A stretch of 64,000 bases of DNA from Microbacterium sp. AK009. Lineage in GTDB: Bacteria; Actinomycetota; Actinomycetes; Actinomycetales; Microbacteriaceae. Made by a program: the position numbers and the translations under genes. Under the pieces are notes generated by a model. It did not search any database. It was not told the DNA's origin and was given only the letters and a program-made list of their open reading frames with translations. Positions 8,278 through 19,050 of the stretch are shown here, in pieces. The stretch covers positions 62,001 through 126,000 of the forward strand of contig NZ_JACCCG010000003.1 of NCBI RefSeq assembly GCF_013410955.1. The letters are read 5' to 3'. Position 1 is the stretch's first letter. Every line of letters begins with the position of its first letter.

Positions 8278-10076
8278 CCGAAGTGCGAGACTACATCGAA
8301 CGGCGAGCAGCCCGCCGGACGGACGACCACGGGCAGGGCCAGGTCTGGCGGATCGCAGGCCCGGTGGTCGTGGCTACGGGGCTCGACTCCGCGCGGCTCT
8401 ACAACGTGGTCCACGTCGGCGACGCGGGGCTGCCGGGAGAGGTGATCCGGCTCGACGGCGACCGCACCACGGTGCAGGTGTACGAGGACACCTCGGGCAT
8501 CCGCGTGGGCGAACCCGTCGTGGACACCGGGGCACCGCTGGAGGTGGAGCTCGGACCGGGTCTTCTCGGGGCGATCTTCGACGGCACGCAGCGGCCCCTT
8601 CCCGTCCTCGCCGAACGCGACGGGGATCCCTTCGGCGCTCCCACCATCTCGCGCGGGATCTCGGTGCCCTCACTCGATCGCGAAAGGCTCTGGGACTTCG
8701 TTCCCGCCGTCACGGTCGGCGACGAGGTCGAGCCGGGTGACATCCTCGGCACGGTGCAGGAGACCGTCGCGCTCACGCACCGGGTCCTCGTGCCGCCGGG
8801 AATGGCGGGCACCGTGACCGAGATCCGCGCGGGCCGCGCCACGGTCACCGACACCGTGGCCTGCATCGACGACGCCCCGGTGAGGATGCTGCGGCGATGG
8901 CCGGTGCGCGAACCGCGCCCGGTCGCCCGACGGCTCGATCCCGACGTCCCCCTCATCACCAACATCCGCATCATCGACACGCTGTTCCCCGTCGCCCGCG
9001 GCGGATCGGCCACGATCCCCGGCGGATTCGGCACCGGCAAGACGGTGCTCGAGCAGTCGATCGCCAAGCACTCCGAGGCCGATGTCGTCGTCTACGTCGG
9101 TTGCGGGGAGCGCGGCAACGAGCTCACCGAGGTCCTGGAAGAGTTCCCCGAGCTGAGCGATCCCCGCACCGGCGCGCCCCTGATGCAGCGTACGGTCCTC
9201 ATCGCCAACACCTCCAATATGCCGGTCGCCGCGCGCGAAGCATCCATCTACACCGGCATCACGATCGCGGAGTACTTCCGCGATCAGGGCTACGACGTGG
9301 CCATCATGGCCGACTCGACGAGCCGGTGGGGCGAGGCGCTGCGGGAGGTCTCGGGGCGGCTGGAGGAGATGCCGGCCGAAGAGGGATACCCCGCGTACCT
9401 GTCGACCCGCATCGCGGAGTTCTACGAAAGAGCCGGGTCTGCCGTCTGCCTCGGCTCCGATGCGCGAGACGGTTCGGTGACCGTGATCGGCGCCGTCTCC
9501 CCTCCGGGAGGCGACTTCTCCGAGCCGATCACCCAGTACAGCCTCCGGCTCGCCGGCACCTTCTGGGCGCTGGACACCTCGCTTGCCCGGAGCCGCCATT
9601 ACCCGGCCATCGACTGGGGTCGCAGCTACACCCTGTACGACCTCGACGGGTGGTTCGAACGCGAGGTGACCGAGGGCTGGGCGGACGGGCGCTCCTGGGC
9701 GCGTGCGACGCTGCAGGAGGAGCGCGGTCTGTTGGAGATCGTGCAGCTGCTGGGCGCCGACGCGCTCGCGCCGCCGCAGCGGGTGGTCCTCGCCACGGGC
9801 CGCCTCCTGCGCGAGGACTTCCTCCAGCAGTCCGCCTTCGACGAGGTCGACGCGCTGTGCGCTCCCGCCAAGCAATTCCACATGCTGCGCGTCATCCGCG
9901 CCGCTCACGACGCGATGGCGGCGGCGGTGTCGCGAGACATCGGCTCGGAGCGGTCGTCGACCGTTCCGGCGATCGCCGACGTCGCCCAGATGAAGTTCTG
10001 GCCCGACGACGAAGCCGCCGACCGGGCCGACGAGCTGTCGGCACGCATCACCGCGCAGATAGGAGAGCTGCAGTGA
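8274..10076 (+). CDS. atpA: V/A-type ATPase catalytic subunit A
   Basis: Catalytic nucleotide-hydrolysing subunit of 600 residues, full family length. The N-terminal beta-barrel runs to about residue 75 and is followed by the non-homologous bulge region typical of V-type A subunits. The Walker A motif GGFGTGKT spans residues 250-257 (Lys256, Thr257). The catalytic glutamate Glu279 is in the GERGNE motif. [29 protein letters not shown] and [17 protein letters not shown] family blocks are intact. The ATG at 8274 overlaps the stop of the F gene; a longer upstream open frame only re-reads F. GTGA overlap with the B gene follows. All key residues are present, so the enzyme should be active. Confidence 0.96.
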   Translation: MTEVRDYIERRAARRTDDHGQGQVWRIAGPVVVATGLDSARLYNVVHVGDAGLPGEVIRLDGDRTTVQVYEDTSGIRVGEPVVDTGAPLEVELGPGLLGAIFDGTQRPLPVLAERDGDPFGAPTISRGISVPSLDRERLWDFVPAVTVGDEVEPGDILGTVQETVALTHRVLVPPGMAGTVTEIRAGRATVTDTVACIDDAPVRMLRRWPVREPRPVARRLDPDVPLITNIRIIDTLFPVARGGSATIPGGFGTGKTVLEQSIAKHSEADVVVYVGCGERGNELTEVLEEFPELSDPRTGAPLMQRTVLIANTSNMPVAAREASIYTGITIAEYFRDQGYDVAIMADSTSRWGEALREVSGRLEEMPAEEGYPAYLSTRIAEFYERAGSAVCLGSDARDGSVTVIGAVSPPGGDFSEPITQYSLRLAGTFWALDTSLARSRHYPAIDWGRSYTLYDLDGWFEREVTEGWADGRSWARATLQEERGLLEIVQLLGADALAPPQRVVLATGRLLREDFLQQSAFDEVDALCAPAKQFHMLRVIRAAHDAMAAAVSRDIGSERSSTVPAIADVAQMKFWPDDEAADRADELSARITAQIGELQ

Positions 10077-11563
10077 TCCCGAACACCACCCCTCACACCA
10101 CCGCGCTCGCATGGCCCGAGGCAGACGGTCTGCTGGCCGTGGAGCATCGCACGGTCTCGTACGTGTCGGGCCCGCTGTTGATTGCCGAGGGGGTGTCCGC
10201 AGTCGGGTACGACGAGATGGTCGAGGTGATCACACCGGACGGCAGCGTCCGCCGAGGGCAGGTGCTGCAGGTGGAGGGCGATCGCATCGCGGTCCAGGTG
10301 CTCGGCGGGACCCGCGGTCTCGACCGGCCGGACACCGTCATCCGCACCCGCGGGAGGGTGGCGCGGATGGCGGTCGGCGCCGACCTCATCGGGCGCATCC
10401 TCGACGGATCGGGCGATCCGATCGACGGAGGGCCTCCCCTCATGCCCGCCGAGTACCGGCCGGTGGTTGGGGAACCGTTGAACCCCTACGCCCGGGCGCA
10501 CCCGAGCGACGTCATCGAGACCGGCCTGTCCGCCATCGACGGCCTGAACACGCTGGTGCGCGGCCAGAAGCTGCCCATATTCAGCGGATTCGGACTTCCC
10601 GCCGCGGAGCTGGCGGCGCGAATCGCCGAAAGCGCGCGCGTCCCCTCCGCAACCGGTGCCGACGACGACTTCGTCGTGGTGTTCGCCGCGATCGGCGTCA
10701 CCCAGCGGGAGGCGGCGTTCTTCCGCTCCCGCTTCGCGGGGAGCGCGGCGCTGGAGCGCTCCGTCCTGTTCATCAACCAGGCTGACGATCCGACCGTGGA
10801 GCGGCTGCTCACGCCGCGGGCGGCGCTCACCGTCGCCGAGTACCTGGCATGGGAGGAGGGCCGGCACGTCCTGGTCATCCTGTCGGACATCGCGAACTAC
10901 TGCGAAGCCCTCCGCGAGGTGTCCGCCGCACGTGAGGAGATCCCCGGCCGACGCGGGTACCCCGGGTACATGTACACCGACCTCGCCTCCCTGTTCGAAC
11001 GCGCCGGCCGCGTACATGGAAGCGCGGGATCGGTGACGCAGCTGATGATCCTCTCCATGCCGGACGACGACATCACCCATCCCATTCCCGACCTCACCGG
11101 CTACATCACCGAAGGCCAGATCGTGCTCAGCCGCGACCTCGACCGGCGGGGGATCTTCCCGCCGATCGACGTCCTGCCCTCCCTCAGCCGCCTCATGAAC
11201 GCCGGTATCGGCGAGGGGAAGACCCGCGCTGATCACCGCGAGATCGCCGATCAGCTGTATGCCTGTTTCGCCCGCGGTCGCGACCTTCGCCGATTGGTCT
11301 CGATCGTCGGTGAAGGAGCGCTGTCGGACACCGACCGCATCTACCTGCGCTTCGCCGATGCCTTCGAACAGGAGTTCGTCGGGCAGCGCGACGAGAGCCG
11401 GACGATCGACGACACGCTGGAGGTGGCGTGGCGACTGCTGGAGGGCTTCCCCCGCGAAGAGCTGAAGCGCATCAAGCAGCGGACGCTCGACGCGCGCCGT
11501 GATGCGGCCGAGTCGCAGGCCGGCGATCCGGCAGCCGCGCAACCCGCTGGCGCTGAGGGTTGA
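10073..11563 (+). CDS. atpB: V/A-type ATPase subunit B
   Basis: Non-catalytic head subunit B of 496 residues. It has the V-type B pattern: no intact P-loop ([19 protein letters not shown] replaces Walker A), the intact block [20 protein letters not shown], and [20 protein letters not shown] near the C-terminal third. The C-terminus is extended by an Ala/Gly-rich tail. The start is a GTG overlapping the atpA stop, with GGAGA upstream. This is the last ATPase gene; the P-type ATPase begins 43 bp later, close enough for readthrough transcription. Confidence 0.96.
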   Translation: MIPNTTPHTTALAWPEADGLLAVEHRTVSYVSGPLLIAEGVSAVGYDEMVEVITPDGSVRRGQVLQVEGDRIAVQVLGGTRGLDRPDTVIRTRGRVARMAVGADLIGRILDGSGDPIDGGPPLMPAEYRPVVGEPLNPYARAHPSDVIETGLSAIDGLNTLVRGQKLPIFSGFGLPAAELAARIAESARVPSATGADDDFVVVFAAIGVTQREAAFFRSRFAGSAALERSVLFINQADDPTVERLLTPRAALTVAEYLAWEEGRHVLVILSDIANYCEALREVSAAREEIPGRRGYPGYMYTDLASLFERAGRVHGSAGSVTQLMILSMPDDDITHPIPDLTGYITEGQIVLSRDLDRRGIFPPIDVLPSLSRLMNAGIGEGKTRADHREIADQLYACFARGRDLRRLVSIVGEGALSDTDRIYLRFADAFEQEFVGQRDESRTIDDTLEVAWRLLEGFPREELKRIKQRTLDARRDAAESQAGDPAAAQPAGAEG

Positions 11564-11606
11564 CGGCGTCGCCCGTTTCATCAGTATCTGATCCGAGGAG
11601 GACCCC

Positions 11607-14435
11607 ATGTCACAATCCACACCCCGGGATGCCGCGGAGGCCGGGACCTCCAGCGAGCGCACCGACTGGCACGAGTCGACAGTCGACCAGACCGCGGAGG
11701 GTCTTGCCACCGACCTCCGGTCGGGCCTGACGAGCGCGGAGGCGGCCGACCGGCTGCAGCGCTACGGGCCGAACGAACTCCAGGAGCGGGCCGGTCGCAC
11801 TGTCGGGCAGATCGTTTGGGAGCAGGTCTCCTCGATCCTCATTGTCATCCTGGTGCTCGCGGGCATCCTCGCCGCGGCCCTCGGACGCCCGTACGACACC
11901 GCGGCGATCCTGGCGATCGTGGTGCTCTTCGTCGTGCTCGGCGTGGTGCAGGAGTACCGGGCGCAGAAGGCGATCGCCGCGCTGAAGCAGATGTCGGCGC
12001 CGGTGGTGCGGGTCGTGCGCGACGGCCGTCCGCGGGAGATCTCGGCGCGGGACTTGGTTCCCGGCGACCTCGTCCTGCTGGAGACGGGCTCGGTCGTACC
12101 CGCTGACATGCGCGTCGTGGAGAGCGTGAACCTCCGCGCTCAGGAGGCCGCGCTGACCGGCGAGTCGGAGCCGGTCGACAAGACCGTCGACCCCATTGCG
12201 GGCACCGATACGCCGCTGGGCGATCGAACGAACCTCGCCTACCTCGGCACCTCCATCACCTTCGGGCGGGGGAGCGCGATCGTGACCTCCACCGGGATGA
12301 GCACGCAGCTCGGGCGGATCGCCGAGCTCATCCAGGACGTCAAGCACGAGAAGACGCTGCTGCAGCGCCGGCTCGACGGTCTCGCCAAGATCCTCGCTCT
12401 CGTCGCGGTCGCGATCGGCACCTTCGTGTTCTTCAGCGGCCTCGCGACGGGAGAAGAGACCGCGGTGCTGCTGCTCACCGCGGTGAGCCTCGCCGTCGCC
12501 ATCGTGCCCGAGGGACTGCCGGCCGTGCTCACGTTCACGCTCGCGCTGGGAGCGCAGCGCATGCTGGCGCGCAAGGCCCTCATCCGCAGGCTCCCGGCCG
12601 TCGAGACGCTCGGCTCGGTGACGGTGATCTGCTCCGACAAGACGGGCACGCTCACTCAGAACCGGATGACGGTGACCGTCCTGCGTTCACCGACCGCGTC
12701 GGCCGACCTCGCCGACGCGCTTCGCGAACGAGGCGCCGATGCGCGGCTCACCCTCGGGGACGATGCCCGCGAACTCGGCCCGCTGCTGGTGGCCGGCGCG
12801 CTCTGCAACGACGCGATCCTCGACACCGATGACGGTCTCGATGCGGTGGGAGATCCGACCGAGGCCGCGTTCGTCGTGGCTGCCGCTCGGTACGGCCTCG
12901 ACAAGCCCGCCCTGGAGCGGTCGTTTCCGCGGGTGGCGGAGTTCCCGTTCGACTCGGCGCGCAAGCGCATGACCACCGTGCACGAGGTCGGCTCGGCGGA
13001 CGCCGAGTCGCTCGCCGGGCTCCGAAGCCTCGCCGGCGCGTCCGCCTACCTGGCGTTGACGAAGGGGGCCGCCGACGCCATGGTCGACCGCTGCACGGCC
13101 CTCCTCGCCGACGATGCGGTGACTCCACTCGATGAGGCCGGGCGAGTGCGCCTGCGCGAGGAGATCGAGTCGTATACCGCGAAGGGCATGAGAGTCCTCG
13201 CGGTGACGGGGAAGGGGCTGGATTCCCTCCCCGTCCCGGAGGACGAGGAGTCCGTCGAGGACGACCTGGTCTACCTCGGCCTGGTTGCAATGGTCGATCC
13301 TCCGCGTGCGGAGGCACGGGATGCTGTCGCGACCTGCCGCACCGCCGGCATCCGTCCGGTCATGATCACGGGTGACCATCCCCTCACCGCGCGGGCCATC
13401 GCGGCCGATCTCGGCATGGCGGCGCCCGACGCCCGGGTGATCACCGGTCGCGACCTCGACCGGATGACCCCCGAGCAGCTCCGGGAGGCGGTACGCGAGG
13501 TCTCGGTCTACGCCCGGGTCTCCCCGGAGCACAAGCTCCGCATCGTGGAGGCACTGCAGGCGAACGGCGAGATCGTGGCGATGACCGGCGACGGTGTGAA
13601 CGACGCCCCGGCGCTGAAGAAGGCCGACATCGGCGTGGCCATGGGTTCGGGAACCGATGTCGCGAAGGAGGCGGCCGAGGTCGTGCTCCTCGATGACAAC
13701 TTCGCCACGATCGTGGCCGCCGTCGAGGAGGGCCGGGTCGTCTACGACAACGTCCGGCGGTTCGTCCAGTTCTCCATCTCGGGGAACGTGGCCAAGGTCC
13801 TGGTGGTGGCGATCCCGCCGCTGCTCGGCCTGCCCCTCCTGCTCGTTCCGATCATGATCCTTTTCTCGAATCTGCTCACCGACGGTCTGCTCGGCCTCGG
13901 CATGGGGGTGGAGCGGCCCGAGCGCGACACGATGCGCCGTCGGCCCTACGCGCCGACGGAGAGCATCTTCAGTCGCGGCATCGGCATGCACATCGCGATC
14001 ATCGGCCCGATCCTGGGTGCCGCGATGATCCTTGTCGGCTACGTTACTTATCAGGCCACCGGCGGGTCGCAGCAGTCACCGGGCGCCCAGCTCCTCGTCG
14101 CGACGATGGTGTTCACCACTCTGGCATTCGTTCAGCTGCTCCGGGCGCTGTCGGCGAGGTCGTTCCGCGAGCCGGTCTGGCGGACCGGTGTGCGCGGCAA
14201 CCGCGTCCTCATCGGCATGCTCGTCGCCGCGCTCGTGCTCCAGCTCGCCGTGGTCTACGTCCCGTTCCTGCAGGATGTCTTCCAGACGGTCGCGCTCGAT
14301 GCGACCCTGCTCGGGTGGGCGGTGGCGGTCGCCGTCGCGGCCCTCGTGGTCATGGAGATCGAGAAGGCGATCCGCGCACGGACCCACCCGCTGACCCTCG
14401 CCGAACCGAAGCGGGTGCCCGCCGAAAGGAGATGA
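11607..14435 (+). CDS. type II cation-translocating P-type ATPase
   Basis: Integral membrane pump of 942 residues that uses an aspartyl-phosphate intermediate. Asp344 in [11 protein letters not shown] is the phosphorylated residue. TGES in the actuator domain, [12 protein letters not shown] and [17 protein letters not shown] are all intact. [16 protein letters not shown] in helix 4 and FSNLLTDG in helix 6 (Asn755, Asp759) match calcium-type site II ligands. Helix 5 reads GNVAKVLVV, without the glutamate of site I, so one ion per cycle is more likely. It resembles PMR1/CtpF-like Ca2+ or Mn2+ exporters, but Na+ cannot be excluded. A GAGGAGG ribosome site precedes the ATG. Its position directly after the V-type ATPase suggests joint ion homeostasis. 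Confidence 0.92.
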   Translation: MSQSTPRDAAEAGTSSERTDWHESTVDQTAEGLATDLRSGLTSAEAADRLQRYGPNELQERAGRTVGQIVWEQVSSILIVILVLAGILAAALGRPYDTAAILAIVVLFVVLGVVQEYRAQKAIAALKQMSAPVVRVVRDGRPREISARDLVPGDLVLLETGSVVPADMRVVESVNLRAQEAALTGESEPVDKTVDPIAGTDTPLGDRTNLAYLGTSITFGRGSAIVTSTGMSTQLGRIAELIQDVKHEKTLLQRRLDGLAKILALVAVAIGTFVFFSGLATGEETAVLLLTAVSLAVAIVPEGLPAVLTFTLALGAQRMLARKALIRRLPAVETLGSVTVICSDKTGTLTQNRMTVTVLRSPTASADLADALRERGADARLTLGDDARELGPLLVAGALCNDAILDTDDGLDAVGDPTEAAFVVAAARYGLDKPALERSFPRVAEFPFDSARKRMTTVHEVGSADAESLAGLRSLAGASAYLALTKGAADAMVDRCTALLADDAVTPLDEAGRVRLREEIESYTAKGMRVLAVTGKGLDSLPVPEDEESVEDDLVYLGLVAMVDPPRAEARDAVATCRTAGIRPVMITGDHPLTARAIAADLGMAAPDARVITGRDLDRMTPEQLREAVREVSVYARVSPEHKLRIVEALQANGEIVAMTGDGVNDAPALKKADIGVAMGSGTDVAKEAAEVVLLDDNFATIVAAVEEGRVVYDNVRRFVQFSISGNVAKVLVVAIPPLLGLPLLLVPIMILFSNLLTDGLLGLGMGVERPERDTMRRRPYAPTESIFSRGIGMHIAIIGPILGAAMILVGYVTYQATGGSQQSPGAQLLVATMVFTTLAFVQLLRALSARSFREPVWRTGVRGNRVLIGMLVAALVLQLAVVYVPFLQDVFQTVALDATLLGWAVAVAVAALVVMEIEKAIRARTHPLTLAEPKRVPAERR

Positions 14436-14442
14436 CCGTGCC

Positions 14443-16065
14443 ATGACGTCGTCTCCACAAGCGAGCCCTCGGCTCCGGGTGAGCGTCGTGGTGGCGGTCT
14501 ACAATCCCGGCGCCGGCTTCGACGAGCTCCTGGCCTCGCTCGACGGTCAGAGCCTGGGCGCAGACGCGTTCGAAGTCATCCTCTGCGACGATGGCTCCGA
14601 CGAGGCCACCCGCGCCAGGCTGGCGGCAGCGGCCCGCACACGGGCCAACGTGAGAGTGCTGACGCTTGCCCGTACCGGCTGGCCGGGCACCCCGCGAAAC
14701 CACGGAATCGACGCGGCGGAGGGCGAGTACGTCTTCTTCGCCGACCAGGACGACAGGTTTCCCCCCGAGGCGCTGGAGCGCATGTGCGACTACGCCGACC
14801 GGCACCGCTCCGACGTGGTCATCGGCCGCGTCCTCGGCATCGGCCGCGACATCCCACGGGCGATCTTCGCCCGTGACATTCCCCACGCGCACCTCGACGT
14901 CGATCCGCTGCTGGAGCTGCTCACCCCGCACAAACTGTTCCGCGTCGCCTTCCTTCGCGCGCACGGCATCCGATTCCCCGACGGCCGCGTGCGACTGGAA
15001 GACCACCTCTTCGTCGTGGCGGCCTACTTCGCCGCATCCGTCATCTCGGTCCTCGCCAGCAGCCCCTGCTACTACTGGGTGAAACACCGCGGCAGTGCCA
15101 GCTCGTCGCGCATCGACCCCGTCATCTACTTCCCGCACCTCCTCGCCGTCCTCGACCTCGTCGAGGCGAACACCGATCCGGGTGAGGTTCGCGACCGGCT
15201 GCTCAGGCACTGGTACCGGGGGAAGATCCTGCAGCGACTGGAGGGACGCCGCGTCGTGCGCTACCCCCCGGAGTACCTGGCCGGATTCCTCGACGTCGTG
15301 ACTCCCATCGCGCGGGACAGGTTCGGCCCCGGCGTCGAGGCGGGGCTCGCACTGCCGTTCCGGGTGCGTTCCGCGCTCCTGCGCGGCGGAAGGCGGGACG
15401 ACCTGATCCGCTTCTGTGCGTGGGAAGGGGCGGTGACCTGCCGGGCCGAGGTGGTCGAGATCCGATCAACCCGCTCCGGCCGGCTGCGGATGACCCTGCG
15501 GGCCACCGTCGAGCGCGACGGCACCGACGCGTTCCTCTTCGACTCTCCCGCCGGACCGGAGCATCACCGGTACCTCCGGCTGCCAGAGGACATCGCCCCA
15601 GACCTGCTCCCAGGGCCCGTCCTCGACGCCACGCATGATCTGCGGCGCGACCGCGTCGAGGTCGGAATTCGCGGCGCCGGAACCGGTATCGACCTCCGCC
15701 GCGCGACACGCCCGACGGCGCCCGGTGCGGTCACCGTCGTGCTCGACCCGGTGGAGATCTTCGGCGCGCACGAGCCCGCGGAGCGAGTGGCCCTCCGCGC
15801 GCACGTGCGCCGGGCGGGCTGGGCGTTCACGGTGCCGCTTCGGGTCGCCGCCCGTCCACCCGGCGACCTCCTCCGGGGCGCGGGATGCGTGGTGGAGGTC
15901 GGCCCTGCGGGTGACCTTGTCCTCCGCCGCGACCGAACCCCGGGGGGCTGGCTGCGCCAGCAGGCGCGCCTCCCGCGGGCTGCGCGCACTCTCCCTCACC
16001 GGTTGCTGCCGCGCTGGGCGCGCCGCGTCGGGCGCCGTCTGCTCTCACGCGCGCCGAAACGATGA
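14443..16065 (+). CDS. GT2 glycosyltransferase, TarS-like
   Basis: Inverting GT-A fold glycosyltransferase (540 residues). The catalytic domain covers about residues 10-330, with VSVVVAVYNPG, the DDGS motif at 49-52, the metal-binding FADQDDRF at 99-106 and RLEDHLFV as the likely catalytic-base region. Residues ~340-500 form a beta-rich C-terminal domain, and the tail is Arg-rich. This layout resembles TarS/TarP-type enzymes that glycosylate polyol-phosphate wall teichoic acid; the acceptor is inferred. The start lies seven bases after the P-type ATPase stop, so it is probably read from the same mRNA despite the different role. The GT4 gene at 73-1551 may act on the same polymer. Confidence 0.85.
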   Translation: MTSSPQASPRLRVSVVVAVYNPGAGFDELLASLDGQSLGADAFEVILCDDGSDEATRARLAAAARTRANVRVLTLARTGWPGTPRNHGIDAAEGEYVFFADQDDRFPPEALERMCDYADRHRSDVVIGRVLGIGRDIPRAIFARDIPHAHLDVDPLLELLTPHKLFRVAFLRAHGIRFPDGRVRLEDHLFVVAAYFAASVISVLASSPCYYWVKHRGSASSSRIDPVIYFPHLLAVLDLVEANTDPGEVRDRLLRHWYRGKILQRLEGRRVVRYPPEYLAGFLDVVTPIARDRFGPGVEAGLALPFRVRSALLRGGRRDDLIRFCAWEGAVTCRAEVVEIRSTRSGRLRMTLRATVERDGTDAFLFDSPAGPEHHRYLRLPEDIAPDLLPGPVLDATHDLRRDRVEVGIRGAGTGIDLRRATRPTAPGAVTVVLDPVEIFGAHEPAERVALRAHVRRAGWAFTVPLRVAARPPGDLLRGAGCVVEVGPAGDLVLRRDRTPGGWLRQQARLPRAARTLPHRLLPRWARRVGRRLLSRAPKR

Positions 16066-16185
16066 ACGGCAACCGCGCCATTACTTCTCACTTCGACGAC
16101 CACCCGATCACGGTGCCGTTGTCGGAGGAGGAGGCAGGGGGCTTCCACAACCATTTCTCGCCGGCCGTCGTCGCTGCCATCAGAC

Positions 16186-16485
16186 TCACCGTCGTCCCCC
16201 GTCGAGCTGGGAGACGTGGCGCTCGACGTTGCCGATCACGCGCTCGAGGCTGCGCTGAAGTTGAACGAGATCCACGCCGTCGTCCGCTCCATCGTCCGAG
16301 GCCGCCAAGCCCTGCCAGGCTGAGGTGATGAGGTCGGCTCCGGCCGCGGTGAGGGACACCAGATTGGTTCGCCCGTCGGAGTGGTACGGACGCACCTCGA
16401 CCCATCCCAGGGCGGTGAATGCCGCAAGTCGCTGGGTGACCGCGGCACGCGACACGCGCAGAACGCCGGCAATCGCACTCTGCTA
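16186..16485 (-). pseudogene. MarR-family regulator, 5' end removed by an IS
   Basis: C-terminal piece of a MarR-family winged-helix regulator. The recognition region AIAGVLRVSRAAVTQRLAAF and the wing VEVRPYHSDGRTNLVSLTAAG are intact, followed by a helical dimerisation tail. Going upstream, homology stops at about 16483, exactly where the IS30-like sequence begins, and a stop codon enters the frame. The first ~40-50 residues and the promoter are therefore missing. A GTG inside the fragment could start an 89-residue product, but it would lack half of the DNA-binding domain. Confidence 0.75.
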
Positions 16486-17286
16486 CGCGCGCCCCAGGGC
16501 TTGGAGCACAGATGCCGCGCTACGCGCGTTCGTGTTCGCGCGCTTGCAGGAGCGATGGAGCCCGCAGCAGATCTCCCGTTCGCTCAAACTCACCCACCCG
16601 GGGAATCCGACCGCGCGGGCGGCGACGGAGACGATCTATCAAGCGATCTACCGAACGGACTCGGGCATCATCCGAAAATCTAAGCCGTCACCGTTGCGCA
16701 CTGGGCGCGATCATCGACACGGTCAGAGCCGGCAGGTCCGCACTCGACGACAATTCGCCCAGCCAATGCTCTCTGTTCACGACCGCGACTTCGAACCGAC
16801 CGACAGGTCAGTCGCCGGTCACTGGGAAGGAGACCTCATCGTCGGCCCGCATAGCCGATCGGCACCCTTGTCGAACGGCAGACCCGGTTCGTCAAGCTCC
16901 TGCACCTTCCCGCGCACAACTCGACGGAGCTCCTGCACGCGCTCGTCAGAACTCTCAACGAGCTGCCGCCACCGTTGCGGCGGACGGTGACATCCTATCA
17001 GGGCACGGAGATGGCCCGACACCTCAAGATCACCCAGGCGACCGGAACGCGGATCTGCTTCTGCGACTCCGCCAGCCCGTGGCAACGAGGATCGAACGAG
17101 AACACCAACGGACTCCTCCGCCAGTGCTTCCCGAAGTCCACCGACCTCTCCATTCACACCGCCCGTGACCTCGCACGCGTTGAGAACGAGCTGAACCGCC
17201 GGCCCAGCATCACCCTCGGTGATCGAGCGCCAGCCGACCTCTTCGAGGCACTGCTACCCTCCGAGAATCCGCTCTCGTTGCGATGA
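16483..17286 (+). mobile_element. IS30-family transposase remnant, truncated and frameshifted
   Basis: Decayed transposase of the IS30 family (DDE catalytic core). Family blocks appear in order: ERWSPQQISRSL, ETIYQAIYRTDSG, GHWEGDLIVG (first Asp), TSYQGTEMARH and SPWQRGSNENTNGLLRQ (catalytic Glu). The frame changes near 16860, after which the second half continues in another frame. The second catalytic Asp, normally in a WDQG-like motif, is Tyr. The N-terminal DNA-binding region is absent; sequence begins at LCYARPRA fused to the MarR fragment. The element cannot transpose. Terminal inverted repeats were not found. Confidence 0.85.
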
Positions 17287-17479
17287 CTACTGGAATACAA
17301 GCCGGCGCTATGGCCTCGAGATCAACCGTCGCCGACACAACCGACGCCTCGCCGATCGCGGCCCTTCGTTCCGGTCGTGGTCACCTGGTTCAGCGGTGTC
17401 GATTTGCGGCTGGTGGTGGTGTGCAGTCGCGGAGAACGACGCTGACCCCCTTTGACCCGAGACGCTCTAAACCGAGATG
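17287..17479. other. scrambled DNA between IS remnant and exchanger gene
   Basis: About 190 bp with no gene. The text looks like further mobile-element debris, for example a GACCCCCTTTGACCC stretch, joining directly onto the stop codon of the cation exchanger at 17480. The final residues of that exchanger may therefore not be original. Confidence 0.35.
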
Positions 17480-18613
17480 TCAGGTGCTCCTCGTCGATGG
17501 AGGATTGGTCTGAAGGTAGTTCCGTCGTGCGCGGATCACACCCATCTCGTAGGCCGTGACGGCGATGAGCGTGACGGCGAGAAGAGGCAGCGTGAAGTAG
17601 AGCATGACAAGAGTGAACCCGCTGAGCGCGTCGTGCTGCGTCGCCGCGAGCACGAGGTACACGGTGTAGGCGATGTAGAGGAGCACGAACACAGCGCCCT
17701 CCCATCGCTTGATCGCGAAGCCGGTGAAGGCGATCGGGACGAGCGCGACGGCCGCGGCGATCATGAGGGGGATGTCGAGGGCGATCGCGGCGTCGGCAAC
17801 GGGGATACCCGCGGGGAAGAAGACGGCGGGCAGACCCAGCACGAATCCCAGGTTGAAGATGTTGCTGCCGACGATGTTGCCCACGGCGATGTCGCGCTCG
17901 CCGCGGAGGGCGGCGATGATCGAGGTGGCGAGTTCGGGCAGCGACGTTCCGATGGCCACCACGGTCAGACCGATGATCAGACTCGACACGCCCAGGCTTG
18001 CGGCGATGTTCGTGGCGCCGGTCACCAGCAGCCGCGCGCCGACGACGAGGAGGCCGATGCCCAGGACGATCAGCAGAACCCCGTACAGCAGGCCCTTCCG
18101 TCGGGGGCGGGGGGGTGCGGCGGAATCGTCACCGCCTGATCTCCTCGGTTGATCTGCGCTGTCGCCCCTGCTCATGGTGAAGCTGAGGACGACGTGAGCC
18201 GTGGCCGCGGCGAGGAGCAGCGCCCCGTCCCATTGGCTGATCTCACCATCGAGCGCGAGCAGCAGGAGCAGCACGCTGATTCCCACCATGACCGGCACGT
18301 CGAAGCGGACCAGTCGACGTTTCACGGCCAGCGGCAGGATGAGAGCCGACAGACCGAGGATGAGGAGCACGTTCACGATGTTGCTGCCGACGGCGTTGCC
18401 GACGGCGAGGTCGGGTTCGTTGTCGAGCACGGCGCCGATGGTGACGGAGAGTTCGGGAGCGCTCGTGGACGCTGACACGATGACGAGGCCGATGACGAGG
18501 GACGGCACACCCAGCCGGGCGGCGAGGCCCGACGCGCCGCGGACGAGCGCTTCACCGCCGGCGATCAGGATGACCAGTCCCAGGATGATGGAGCCGATGT
18601 CGAGGATGTTCAT
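17480..18613 (-). CDS. Ca2+/Na+ (CaCA superfamily) antiporter
   Basis: Inner-membrane cation exchanger of 377 residues with about ten helices in two inverted halves joined by a hydrophilic loop (~residues 150-170). The two alpha repeats are clear: SASTSAPELSVTIGA with GNAVGSNIVN in the first half, and AIGTSLPELATSIIAALRG with GNIVGSNIFN in the second. The acidic residues of both TS-PEL motifs are the ion ligands of YrbG-like Ca2+/Na+ exchangers. The ATG overlaps the stop of the upstream mnhG-like gene (ATGA), so the exchanger is translationally coupled to the Mrp antiporter operon. The C-terminal 10-15 residues abut mobile-element debris and may be altered. Confidence 0.92.
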   Translation of the reverse strand: MNILDIGSIILGLVILIAGGEALVRGASGLAARLGVPSLVIGLVIVSASTSAPELSVTIGAVLDNEPDLAVGNAVGSNIVNVLLILGLSALILPLAVKRRLVRFDVPVMVGISVLLLLLALDGEISQWDGALLLAAATAHVVLSFTMSRGDSADQPRRSGGDDSAAPPRPRRKGLLYGVLLIVLGIGLLVVGARLLVTGATNIAASLGVSSLIIGLTVVAIGTSLPELATSIIAALRGERDIAVGNIVGSNIFNLGFVLGLPAVFFPAGIPVADAAIALDIPLMIAAAVALVPIAFTGFAIKRWEGAVFVLLYIAYTVYLVLAATQHDALSGFTLVMLYFTLPLLAVTLIAVTAYEMGVIRARRNYLQTNPPSTRST

Positions 18614-19050
18614 TGGGGCGGCCTTCTTGTCGGGTGGTTGCCGGTGTCGTCCGGAAAATGGTGTTCGGTGTCGCTCGCGCGGGGTTCGGGCAGGGCCTCT
18701 TCGGGCAGGGCCTCGTCGCGTGCGAGGTCGTTGTAGTGGGCGCGGGTGTTCAGTGACACGCCGGCCCGGTACGCCGCGCGCCCGAGGGCGAACCCACCCA
18801 CGGGTGAGGTGATCAGCTGGAGCGCGACGGCGAGGAGAAGCGGGATGGCGGTGCGCCACGACGGCTCGATCAGGAGTGCCCCGAGCAGCACGAGACAGAC
18901 CCCGAGGGTGGCGGCTTTGGTGACCGCACTGAGTCTGGTGTACACATCGGGAAGGCGGAGCAGACCGAGGGCCGCTACGGCGAACAGGAGGATTCCCGCG
19001 GCGACCGCGGCGTATCCGAGTGCGCGGCCGGCGGCGAGCAGATCGATCAT
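18610..19050 (-). CDS. mnhG: Mrp/Mnh Na+/H+ antiporter subunit G
   Basis: Small subunit G (146 residues) of the multisubunit Na+/H+ antiporter. Three membrane helices fill residues 1-95 and contain the family signature LLRLPDVYTRLSAVTKAATLG, followed by SPVGGFALGRAAY. The C-terminal 50 residues are an acidic, low-complexity cytoplasmic tail (EALPEEALPEPRASD) longer than usual. It overlaps mnhF upstream and the exchanger gene downstream. Confidence 0.93.
   Translation of the reverse strand: MIDLLAAGRALGYAAVAAGILLFAVAALGLLRLPDVYTRLSAVTKAATLGVCLVLLGALLIEPSWRTAIPLLLAVALQLITSPVGGFALGRAAYRAGVSLNTRAHYNDLARDEALPEEALPEPRASDTEHHFPDDTGNHPTRRPPQ

Noticed and set aside
8897..10072. Very long N-terminal extension of subunit B
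   Set aside because: The frame is open only because it lies over subunit A; Arg/Pro-rich composition and the GTG with ribosome site at 10073 show the true start.
9905..11710. Long open frame on the minus strand opposite subunit B
   Set aside because: It mirrors the sense gene's codon pattern and shows no recognisable domain.
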